From positions 372,001-436,000 of the forward strand of contig VGFT01000001.1 of NCBI GenBank assembly GCA_016868775.1: 64,000 nt of DNA, written 5' to 3'. The stretch comes from Bacteroidota bacterium (GTDB taxonomy: Bacteria > Bacteroidota > Bacteroidia > Chitinophagales > Chitinophagaceae). The notes under the pieces were generated by a model, which did not search any database, was not told the origin of the DNA, and worked only from the letters and a program-made list of their open reading frames with translations. Of the stretch, positions 21,901 through 26,444 are shown in pieces (the stretch's first letter is position 1; every line of letters begins with the position of its first letter). The position numbers and the translations under genes were made by a program.

Positions 21901-21983
21901 AATTGTGCCAGCGATTGCTTGGGTACGCTAAGCTCCATCAATAATGCAATCAATCGGGCAACGAATGGAATGAACCTTCTCAT
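12987..21983 (-). CDS. Giant (about 3000 aa) T9SS cargo: three tandem beta-helix modules, IgGFc-like domain, PKD, FN3, type B sorting domain
   Basis: First gene of the operon. I choose the ATG at 21983 because MRRFIPFVARLIALLM begins a signal peptide; the ATG at 22016 adds 11 residues. After an N-terminal domain (to about 230) come three tandem modules of about 560-580 residues. Each has an Ig-like part (TYQWQSATSLAGPW), a TYTIN...QPT linker and a right-handed beta-helix rich in Asn, closing in DIGAWEF or DLGAYEF. Then an IgGFc-binding-like region (about 2100-2560, RRFWVGYGHHYS), PKD (about 2660), an Ig-like domain, FN3 (about 2835) and a type B sorting domain (IPNSFTPNNDGLNDVL). Beta-helix arrays suggest glycan binding or an elongated stalk. 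The catalytic role, if any, is unknown. Confidence 0.85.
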   Translation of the reverse strand: MRRFIPFVARLIALLMELSVPKQSLAQLDVNIGTGTVGNGTTAYPCPLQDFYEGQRAQYLYRASELTAAGMGPGLITAIKFNVISVGTTGVVEGFQIRIGHTTATTLLAGAAGWDAFSGATVSTVATNYQPVTGINTFVLPATFNWNGSDNIMIEVCNGDPASTTAVFWTENPVIPWTTGLAFNGSHTYRADDLNSLCGTTTAAENGTATTRPNITFAWTPATACTGAPTAGTAAASPIFACAGQNISLTLSGQTIASGISYQWQSSPNNTTWININGATSSFYTATQTVNTYYRCVVTCSNSSQSANSASVLVTTPGLVSGTFTINSAQPTGGTNFTSFNDAYNYIKCGINGPVTFNVNPASGPYTEQLIITPVFGASATNKITFNGNGRQLRFNSTNTNERAVIKLNGADHFIFDSLQITATGSATTEYGFTVHLINDADSNTFRKCTIESNAVSTSTNFVPVVINSSATSATTTGSANCDGNIFSDNTITGGYYSVTNVGSSTVANQNNQFLRNKVQEFYFSGFYMNGTFNSLIHGNDLSRPTRTTSSTSVYAIYFTGLSTNAKINGNYIHSLYDAVITTANDAYGIYFTGVDALAGLENRVTNNVIYDIKSNGSLYGIYNVSSDNVFYYHNTISFDDANSAAVAAELTRGFYQTTVAAGIEFKNNLITLNRGGGTARAGIHLAATASVIASNNNDIYFTPAANINFGVWGTANQATLANWQAASTQDANSVTIDPSYLNFALANLKPTAPALNDLGSPVGVTNDVVGAARSTTTPDIGAWEFAVPACTTPPTPGDATSSVSAPICPNEPITLGLLNNSYGTGQTYQWQSATSLAGPWTNIGGSQNNPNYNLNPTTTLYYRCAVTCSGSTTFSTPVQVLVNALFPAGTYTINRLQPTAGANYNSFNAAYAALRCGITGPIVFNVVSGSGPYNEQVNMSYVQGTSATNTVTFNGNGETITFLSTNTSQRAVFKLSGTDYFIFDSLNVVPQGSTTSEFGYGFHLTNGADSNIVRKCTITLNTTSTSTNFAGIVNSAGDTPTTSGLNESDGNIFEKNTITGGYYGITLVGSTTNSVGNNKVIDNTIREFYLYGMYLLGNFNTQIESNRFTRPTRATPTTFYGVYLSSLNVKVNINKNRIFNPFGADPGATAGFYGVYLTSVDALGGLENVISNNAIYDIRSAGAIYGVYNSSSDNAWCYHNTISFDDATASTTSSAFAFYQVTVAAGLEYKNNLISIARGGQGTKFGMYFSTTGTTFVSNHNNFYLTGPQSHVGYNGVNRTTLAAWQATSSQDANSVTLNPFYTDPPTGDYKPRSVAMDNKGTPVGITTDIINAARSTTTPDIGAWEFAVPNCITPPTAGNATATPNVGMCIGTPIRLDLSANTAGAGQTFQWQFSTSSAGPWTNLGGPLLFADTIIQASGTLWYRCVVTCSGQTANSTAVQVTMNPPFPPGVYTINNTQPTNYPTGVNFNSFAEAVAVMDCGIGGPVTFNVAPGTYTEQVRIRRITGTSPTSRVTFQSANGNVASVNLTYDATAAASNYVLELDSAQYITFRSITVTATNTTNGRAIEFAGIASFDSVLNCRVIAPANTGTVTTVAGIFGSLVGTNNTIKGNTVIGGAQGIYFSGTSATLVTAYNSIDSNIVSGFNNNGVYVANSNYTSVSKNEVTLLDTRTAIGYGVYANNLDSAYQVNGNKVMGGATTQTSYGIYATGCGSNQYTGSVSNNKVILKNIQAGTVYGMYLITMQGNFTRNNAINVGTTGATSYGLYGTGGNGGIKYYNNTVQNSAASTGTTNVAAYFSHSTITAGVSNIRNNIFYNSGGGRAAYYVNVSAIYSDYNMFKSNGATLINFGTTGYATLQDWRNAQNWDYNSIVYTPAFSTGDELQPDVNNPDVWAMHGRGEQISDNATDINGAARPTTLTTGVPDLGAYEFLPTVTPPVLPATPAAPAPGITQHYMFGTDTVQKITWGTTVPSGVNVRRYSGVIPPGLATGQASMYYYTDVAITGSTPTAFTNRQYYIDPWMRNIPQENTVKMGRTIPAGTWFVSSNSSVDELMNVITEGNLSYLGKFTGMTDGQAPPPPAPPTFTLDTSNRGRRFWVGYGHHYSMDYSNTQDMVLYLSAEDSANVTVKVNGTNWVRTYAIPANTVRVSDVMPENGLVDARLPDEGLYNRGISIESDKPIVAYAHILDGATSGAGLLLPTGAWGYEYTTLNSSQYYSSNTYSWFTVIADRDSTLVEITPAVATKSGRPAGVPFQLYMNRGQVYQVMGTVTGSTGTDMSGSRVKSIPNASGKCYPIAVFSGSSRTAICYISNGDNFIQQVFPNQAWGTKYLTFGTANSGSNTQYNSNKWRVMVKDPTTVVRRNGVVINPATLVVPGNYYEFGITAGTGASTASYIESDKPVMVAQYMLSTSGGDCPGLAAPTGNGDPEVMYISPIEQGIKRAVFYSTDQSAITSNYINVVLSTAGLASLRIDGGSAFTDVFAHPNLPGYSCVRHNLGAAAGQHAIQCDSAFNAITYGLGSVESYGYNAGTLVKNLSALPAFNNVFNTGATSSYTCKGTPFRMTIQISLRPTKLEWQLNGIPNLTPNANVTQNNPVPIDSVVVNGRKFYIYTLPQQYTFSQTGTYTIPIKVYDPSLEGCDGSVEVNLSINVIAAPLTNFTVTGNGCLGTPFQFNGTCVPSNNVSVTSWQWNFNDPPTNGTSVLQNPQYTFAAPGTYNVRLRAVASDGCIGDTTKPVTVNPRPTINILQDTVYVCIGANATFTIQNPVAGGVYNWYNAATGGTLLGTGTTFVLNNVTALTSVWAEAVINGCPSATRDRAYANILPNLVAPIAVVDSVSTNSITWRWNAVAGAASYQVSIDNGATWNTPSSGSLGLTHTLTGLPLGTSVTLRVRANGGCIPAVSAPETGQTVTDQIYIPNSFTPNNDGLNDVLKVYSNVIRSMRFTVYNQWGEKIFESTNQALAWDGTHKGQPQPSGVYIYVCDILLRNGERVQRKGSVNLVR
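16195..21340 (-). repeat. Three tandem modules of about 1.7 kb inside the giant gene
   Basis: Module ends are marked by near-identical DNA encoding DIGAWEFAVP: around 19,625 and 17,937 the sequences are nearly the same, and a diverged form occurs around 16,195. Spacing is about 1.69 and 1.74 kb. The first two modules are closest at protein level (FDSL, TNTSQRAV, NAIYDI blocks); the third is more diverged. Confidence 0.75.
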
Positions 21984-22016
21984 AATATCGATTTTGGTTT
22001 TGCGATAATAAATCAT

Positions 22017-22369
22017 GACGCCGGACTCACGTAACCCGTGCGCCTCCGGAGTGTGGGAGTTTTGGTTGGTTATAAAGCAGTCGAAATCACCTCCTGGCGA
22101 CTGCGATTCAAAAAAAGATAAAAGCCAAGGGGCAACCTCTTTCGAAATCAGTCAGTTTAGGGTTGATTTACTGAATGTTAAATGTAACTTTTTTTCGGGC
22201 TTTTTCGGAGAAAAACGGGGTTTGAAGGGGGGCGTAATTCTACTACAGAAATATGACAGCTCGTAATAATAATGCTAACGATTGTTGGTTTTTCTGTCAT
22301 AGATGTTTCAAGCAACACAAATAAAGGTATATCAAACAATTATATAGAATTTAGGGAGGGCAGGCAAGG
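22017..22369. other. 353-nt non-coding leader of the T9SS operon
   Basis: No convincing gene is seen. ORFs crossing it have no recognisable product. It must hold the promoter of the five-gene minus-strand operon and the 3' end of the phosphoribosyltransferase pseudogene's transcript. AT-rich stretches lie at the 22,300 side. I see no clean TAnnTTTG element with a well-spaced TTG. Confidence 0.5.
22078..22103 (-). promoter_or_regulatory. Hairpin with Shine-Dalgarno-like loop in operon leader
   Basis: A perfect 6-bp inverted repeat CAGTCG...CGACTG encloses a 14-nt loop. On the minus strand the loop reads CCAGGAGGTGATTT, a strong match to the 16S 3' end. It lies about 60 nt upstream of the nearest ATG (22016), too far to act as an ordinary ribosome site. 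Possibly chance. Confidence 0.3.
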
Positions 22370-22990
22370 TCAGGGACGGAGGGCTTGGATCACTTCGTCG
22401 TCTGTAACGGAGGGGAAGGAGCGGTAAAATCGGCCTACTCCGATGAAGGGTTTTGGTTTGTGGAGGCAGAGAAAACGGTCGACCAGCGGTTGGATGCGAG
22501 TAGCCGCTTCGGCAGAGGAGAGGGGGACGGCTACCCAGATTGCCCGGGGGTGTTGGAATCAGACCCACTGAATGGCGTGCAGCAGGGTTCGGCCGGTGGC
22601 GATGCCATCGTCGATCAGTAGTATTGTTTTTTGATATAGGTCGGGGAAGGGGTTTTGTTGACGGTAAAGTTTGTTGCGGTTGTGCAAGAGGTCGCGGGTT
22701 TGTTGAACGGCTTGGTTCAATTCAGTATCGGTTAACCGACCTCGTTCATCGATCCACGTTTGATCCAGGCTTACGGCACTGATCGCGTATTCAGGATTAG
22801 AGGGAGCGGTCAGTTTGCGGATCAAAAGAATATCAACGGGCAGGTGAAGGGCTTTCGCCAGTTGCGCGGCCATGGGCACGCCTCCTCTGGGGATGCCGAG
22901 AACAATGGCATGTATCGGATTGACCGGAGGAATGATCTTGATCGGTGCATCCGTGGCAGCTTTCCGGTCCTCATACAAGATTTCATCCAT
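22370..22990 (-). pseudogene. Phosphoribosyltransferase interrupted by an in-frame TGA
   Basis: The ORF track shows only codons 1-143 (22559-22990). Reading on in the same frame past the TGA at 22559-22561 gives another 62 residues (FQHPRAIWVAVPLSSAEAAT ... VTDDEVIQALRP) to a TGA at 22370. The whole is about 206 codons, the usual size of this PRTase family. Visible family features are LGIPRGGVPMA near the N-terminus and the PRPP-binding loop ILLIDDGIATGRT just before the break. The downstream half contains the family's WVAVP strand. A CGA-to-TGA transition would explain it. The truncated product keeps the PRPP loop but lacks the last strands. No specific substrate can be named. Selenocysteine or readthrough is possible but unsupported. 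Confidence 0.8.
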
Positions 22991-23053
22991 TTCCGAAATC
23001 TCCGATTGCGAGTGGGACCAAAAAAGAACCTAGATCAGGACTTACGGAGGGGT

Positions 23054-23173
23054 ATTTAGGGTATTTAGGGTTTAGGGTTTAGGGAGCAACGTTTAGCGAA
23101 TAATCTTGTTACTGTATTTGATATTTTTTTGGGCTAAACACTAAACCCTGTGCTCTAAACAGTGTTCTCTATA
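23054..23173. repeat. TTTAGGG-type intergenic word island, copy 2
   Basis: Left: a run of TATTTAGGG/TTTAGGG words. Right: CTAAACACTAAACCCTG and CTCTAAAC words. About 30 nt of AT-rich spacer lies between. Read on the minus strand, the stop codon of tcdA (TAG) sits in GTATAGAGAACACTGTTTAG, a variant of the island's edge sequence. It separates tcdA from the phosphoribosyltransferase pseudogene. Confidence 0.75.
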
Positions 23174-23792
23174 CAATCATATCTCGTATCGCTACAGACG
23201 CGCACACCGCTCCGAATACGGCCGGCAGGTAGGAGATAGTACCGTAGGCGGATTTCTTAAAATTTTTTCCATCGGTGAGCATGAGGCTTTTTTTGATGGG
23301 TTCATCGGGGGAGAAAACGACTTCCAATCCTTTTCGGATACCGTAGCGCGATTTGAGTTGTTTTCGGATCTGTTGGGCGAAGGGGCAGTTATAGGTTTCA
23401 GAAATATCAACTACTTGGAGGCGGGTAGGATCCAATTTGGCACCAGCGCCCATGCTGCTTACGAGGGGGATTTTTCGTTCCAGCGCGGTTTTGATAAAGG
23501 TGATCTTGGGGGTGATGCTATCGATGGCATCGATCAAATAGGTGGGTTGGGAAGCGAGAGAGTCAAGTACTTGTTCGGGGCGTATGAAGGAATCGATGAC
23601 GTTCAAATCCAATTCCGGATTGATGGCTTTTAGGCGTTCGGCCATGATGGCCGCCTTTGAAATCCCGTGGTTGGTGGCCAGGGCGGGAAGTTGTCGGTTG
23701 CGGTTGGTGGGATCGACCACATCACCGTCGATGATGGTCATTTCCCCAATGAGCAATTGGGTTCGGGAGAGCCAGGACAGATCGGTGGTCAT
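23169..23792 (-). CDS. tcdA: TcdA-like tRNA t6A dehydratase with internal deletion of the nucleotide-binding loop
   Basis: E1-like (ThiF/MoeB superfamily) enzyme that normally uses ATP to cyclise t6A37 of tRNA to ct6A. The start at 23792 gives MTTDLSWLSRTQLLIG, the usual N-terminus. The ORF-track start at 23912 adds a non-homologous extension. Family features downstream are clear: TIIDGDVVDPTNRNRQLPAL, DAIDSITPK, SSMGAGAKLDPT, and FKKSAYGTISYLPAVFG at the C-terminus. However, LLIG is followed at once by EMTIIDGD. The roughly 35 residues that should lie between, including the GxGGVGS Rossmann loop, are absent, giving 207 aa instead of about 245. The reading frame is kept. ATP binding should be lost, so the product is probably inactive. 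It may equally be annotated as a pseudogene. Confidence 0.8.
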   Translation of the reverse strand: MTTDLSWLSRTQLLIGEMTIIDGDVVDPTNRNRQLPALATNHGISKAAIMAERLKAINPELDLNVIDSFIRPEQVLDSLASQPTYLIDAIDSITPKITFIKTALERKIPLVSSMGAGAKLDPTRLQVVDISETYNCPFAQQIRKQLKSRYGIRKGLEVVFSPDEPIKKSLMLTDGKNFKKSAYGTISYLPAVFGAVCASVAIRDMIV

Positions 23793-23889
23793 GCGTTCAA
23801 TTCGAGTACAAATCAACAAAATCCTGCCCGCTCCCGAAGGGAAGAGTGGGTCCAGTTGCTCATTTTCACTCGAAAAAAAAATTTCTCTC

Positions 23890-23919
23890 TTGGCAGAGTG
23901 GGTATTTCGCATATATTTG
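23890..23919 (+). promoter_or_regulatory. Promoter of the SWIB gene
   Basis: TTG at 23890-23892, a 19-nt spacer and TATATTTG at 23912-23919 match the Bacteroidota -33/-7 pattern (TTG, N19-ish, TAnnTTTG). The predicted transcript start lies about 40 nt before the SWIB ATG. This is the best-matched promoter seen in the window. Confidence 0.65.
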
Positions 23920-23966
23920 TTTTCGGTTTGCTAATCAAATCCATTTAAATTCTAAAACCTTAAACC

Positions 23967-24365
23967 ATGGCAACAAAAAAGAAAGCCGCTAAGAAAGCAG
24001 CTAAGAAGCCTGCGAAGAAAGCAAAAAGACCCGCCAAGAAAGCTGCGAAGAAAGCAGCGAAAAAACCAGCTAAGAAAGCTGTGAAAAAAGCAGTTAAGAA
24101 GAAAAAATCTGCACGCAAGCCTTCTGCTGCCTTCATGAAGCCCCTTAAGCCCAGCGCGAACCTCGCTGCGGTTGTAGGAAGCAATGCAATGCCCCGCACC
24201 GAAGTGGTGAAGAAGATCTGGGGGTACATCAAAAGGAACAAGCTGCAGGACAAATCCAACAAGCGCATGATCAATGCGGATGCTAAGCTTCTTGCCGTTT
24301 TTGGAGGTAAAAAGCAAGTGTCCATGTTTGACATGGCAAAGCATTTGGCCAAGAACCTGAGTTAA
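23967..24365 (+). CDS. SWIB/MDM2-domain protein with histone-H1-like Lys/Ala tail
   Basis: 132-aa basic protein. Residues 1-50 are nearly all lysine and alanine (AKKAAKKPAKKA repeats), like histone H1 tails and bacterial Hc1/AlgP-type tails. Residues about 55-132 form a SWIB domain (LKPSANLAAVVGSNAMPRTE, then KIWGYIKRNKLQDKSNKRMI and FDMAKHLAKNLS). SWIB domains occur in eukaryotic chromatin remodellers and in many bacteria, where their function is poorly known. DNA binding and nucleoid organisation is the natural inference. It has a good promoter upstream and a strong terminator downstream, so it is a single-gene unit. It looks intact despite sitting between damaged genes. Confidence 0.9.
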   Translation: MATKKKAAKKAAKKPAKKAKRPAKKAAKKAAKKPAKKAVKKAVKKKKSARKPSAAFMKPLKPSANLAAVVGSNAMPRTEVVKKIWGYIKRNKLQDKSNKRMINADAKLLAVFGGKKQVSMFDMAKHLAKNLS

Positions 24366-24390
24366 GAGCTGCTTTGCTTAACCTGAATGA

Positions 24391-24413
24391 AGGCACCTCC
24401 GGGTGCCTTTTTT
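24391..24413 (+). terminator. Rho-independent terminator after the SWIB gene
   Basis: Stem AGGCACC / GGTGCCT with a 4-nt loop, followed by six T residues, 25 nt after the SWIB stop codon. Textbook intrinsic terminator on the plus strand. Confidence 0.9.
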
Positions 24414-24472
24414 CATGCCTTCCCCATTGTGTACATGGGTTGTACCGAGCGGATCGTCGATTGAAAAGAAGT

Positions 24473-24879
24473 CTAAGATACCGGTGTAATCAGGCAGCCT
24501 TGAACGCGCGAGCCTCGAAAGCGTATGCAGTCGCCGGGGTCACTGGCCAGCAGAACCACAGAAGCGTTGGAAGGAATGCGATGCAATTCCGCCGGGTTGG
24601 GTGGAGGGAGTGGATTCCCGGAGGGGGGAGCAAGTTTGGCAGCGTGGAAACAAGATTGGGTAAATCCTCAGGACCCATTTGACAGGGATCAAATCGCAGG
24701 ACAACCCGGGTATAGCTTGGAATGATATCGGACAATCCGGGCGGGGGGTGGGACTTGAAATAATTGGTGAGTTGCCGTATCCGATCCGAAACCTTGGGAT
24801 CGATCCGTTCTTCCAAGCGGATCTCCAGAGCGGTATCGCTTAGTAAATGAACGGAGGTATCGGGATCAAATCGCTGCAT
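24473..24879 (-). pseudogene. Truncated, frameshifted PxpB/KipI-like (5-oxoprolinase subunit B) remnant
   Basis: From the ATG at 24879 the protein begins FDPDTSVHLLSDTALEIRLE and continues through GLSDIIPSYTRVVLRFDP, the N-terminal domain of PxpB/KipI/allophanate hydrolase subunit 1. After about 95 residues homology stops. The original frame runs on as low-sense sequence to 24490. If one base is added in the six-G run at 24623-24628, another frame reads coherently (ELHRIPSNASVVLLASDPGD...) to a stop at 24473-24475. Intact PxpB is about 240 aa, so more than half is missing in either frame. No pxpA or pxpC neighbour is present. Probably a decaying gene; the indel could also be a sequencing error. 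Confidence 0.6.
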
Positions 24880-24918
24880 ACCTGAACAAGATACCATCTT
24901 CCGTTTTATCTTTAATGC

Positions 24919-25944
24919 ATGAGTGGATGGAACGGGACGGATGCGAGAAATTTTATTTCCAAATTGACGGTTCGGCGCGTGGGAAATGCCGCCCTGTTGT
25001 GGACCAGCTATCAATTGAGTCGCTTGATGCGTCGACCGATCCACTGGGGCAATCCGTATTCCTTATCGATCGAGCCGACGACCTCTTGCAATCTTCGGTG
25101 TCCGGAATGTCCGAGTGGACTAAGAGCCTTTACGCGCCCTACCGGCATGTTACAAACCGATTTTTTTTGTCGGACGATCGATCAACTTTACAAAGACCTC
25201 ACGTATCTGGTCTTTTATTTTCAGGGAGAACCTTACCTGAACCCGGATTTTCTGAACATGGTTCGGTATGCGGCCGATAAGAAGATCTATACCGCCACTT
25301 CCACCAACGCCCATTACTTGAACGATGGAAATGCCAGGCGGACGATCGAAAGCGGTTTGGATCGACTGATCATTTCCATTGACGGTACCACACAAGAGGT
25401 GTACCAACAATATCGGGTGGGTGGAAAATTGGAAAAAGTGATCGAGGGGGCTAAGAACGTCGTGCGATGGAAAAAAGAATTAAAAAGCAATACTCCCTTC
25501 ATCATTTTTCAATTTCTGGTGGTCAAGCCCAACGAACACCAGATCCAAGACGTGCAGGCGCTGGGCCGATCCATTGGAGTAGATGCGATCTGGTTAAAGA
25601 CCGCGCAGGTTTATGATTACGAGAACGACCCGAACGGACTGATCCCGACGATCGGGAAATACAGCCGATATGAGCAATCCGTCGAGGGCATGCGCTTCAA
25701 GGGAAAGATCGCGAATCATTGCTGGCGACTGTGGCAGGATCCGGTGATCACGTGGGACGGGCTGGTGGCACCCTGCTGTTTCGACAAAGACGCTCAACAC
25801 CGATTGGGCGATCTAAAGGCCCAATCCTTCCGAGAGATCTGGCGCTCCCCCGCCTATCGGGACTTTCGAAGCAAACTTTGGTCGGGCCGCCGCAACATCG
25901 ACATCTGTGCTAATTGCAGCGAGGGCACCAAGGTCTGGGGATAA
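24919..25944 (+). CDS. Radical SAM protein with SPASM-type C-terminal domain
   Basis: 341-aa iron-sulfur enzyme. CNLRCPEC at residues 57-64 gives the CxxxCxxC ligands of the SAM-binding 4Fe-4S cluster. The TIM-barrel part includes FYFQGEPYLNPDF and STNAHYL, with RLIISIDGTTQEVY. The C-terminal part has VAPCCFDKDAQHRLGDL and ICANCSEG, a SPASM-like auxiliary cluster region. Such proteins modify peptides or sugars or act in cofactor pathways; the substrate cannot be told here, and no precursor peptide gene is obvious next to it. The ATG at 24919 is preceded by another ATG at 24915 in a different frame. The gene is divergent from the pxpB remnant and 27 nt before the MarR gene. Confidence 0.85.
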   Translation: MSGWNGTDARNFISKLTVRRVGNAALLWTSYQLSRLMRRPIHWGNPYSLSIEPTTSCNLRCPECPSGLRAFTRPTGMLQTDFFCRTIDQLYKDLTYLVFYFQGEPYLNPDFLNMVRYAADKKIYTATSTNAHYLNDGNARRTIESGLDRLIISIDGTTQEVYQQYRVGGKLEKVIEGAKNVVRWKKELKSNTPFIIFQFLVVKPNEHQIQDVQALGRSIGVDAIWLKTAQVYDYENDPNGLIPTIGKYSRYEQSVEGMRFKGKIANHCWRLWQDPVITWDGLVAPCCFDKDAQHRLGDLKAQSFREIWRSPAYRDFRSKLWSGRRNIDICANCSEGTKVWG

Positions 25945-25971
25945 AAACTAACTGTCAAAAAAACGACCAAA

Positions 25972-26430
25972 ATGTCATTAGAAAAAGACATACGCCAGAA
26001 GAAATTTCGAAACGATTTCCAAAAAGCAGCTGTCAACCTCCTGTATACGGTTGGTTGGCTGAAAGATCAGATGAAGTTGATCTTCGATCGGGAGGACATC
26101 ACGCAGCAGCAATTCAACATTCTTCGAATTCTGCGGGGTAGTTTCCCGAATCCAATTTCTACACAGGTCATTCGGGAACGAATGCTGGAGAAGATGAGCG
26201 ATGTGAGTCGCATCGTAGACCGGCTGGTTGTTAAAGGGCTGGTAAAGAAGGTTACGAGTGCGCGGGATCGGCGGCTGGTGGATGTACTGATTAGCGATAA
26301 GGGGCGTAAGCTTTTGGAGCGGCTGGATCTGCGGGAAGAAGAGATGGATGATTTTCTGAAAGGACTGACCGAGAAGGAAGCGATACAGCTGAACCATTTG
26401 TTGGACAAGCTTCGTCAAGCGAGAGAATGA
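25972..26430 (+). CDS. MarR family transcriptional regulator
   Basis: 152-aa winged-helix regulator. The central region QQQFNILRILRGSFPNPIST, followed by RMLEKMSDVSRIVDRLVVKG and the wing KVTSARDRRLVDVLIS, is the MarR DNA-binding domain (RDRR wing signature). Flanking helices provide the dimer interface. It follows the radical SAM gene by 27 nt and precedes a secreted hydrolase gene that has its own promoter element. The ligand and targets are unknown. The fused N-terminal MSLEKDIRQKKFRNDFQKA is a normal dimerisation helix. Confidence 0.9.
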   Translation: MSLEKDIRQKKFRNDFQKAAVNLLYTVGWLKDQMKLIFDREDITQQQFNILRILRGSFPNPISTQVIRERMLEKMSDVSRIVDRLVVKGLVKKVTSARDRRLVDVLISDKGRKLLERLDLREEEMDDFLKGLTEKEAIQLNHLLDKLRQARE

Positions 26431-26432
26431 CG

Positions 26433-26440
26433 TAGTTTTG
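26433..26440 (+). promoter_or_regulatory. TAnnTTTG -7 element abutting the GH10-like gene
   Basis: TAGTTTTG lies only 4 nt before the ATG at 26445, so the predicted transcript start is at or next to the start codon. No clear -33 TTG is seen at the usual spacing. Confidence 0.45.
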
Positions 26441-26444
26441 TAAC

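Noticed and set aside
22559-22561. Selenocysteine or other recoding at the TGA in the phosphoribosyltransferase
   Set aside because: No SECIS-like hairpin was recognised directly downstream, and there is no reason for a redox residue at this surface position; a nonsense change is simpler.
22332-22568. 78-aa minus-strand ORF at the end of the phosphoribosyltransferase
   Set aside because: It is out of frame with the true continuation of the enzyme, which reads through the TGA in the original frame.
23952-24352. Two 130-aa minus-strand ORFs rich in Phe/Leu/Ala opposite the SWIB gene
   Set aside because: They are mirror translations of the Lys/Ala codon repeats of the SWIB tail; the plus-strand gene has promoter, terminator and a known domain.
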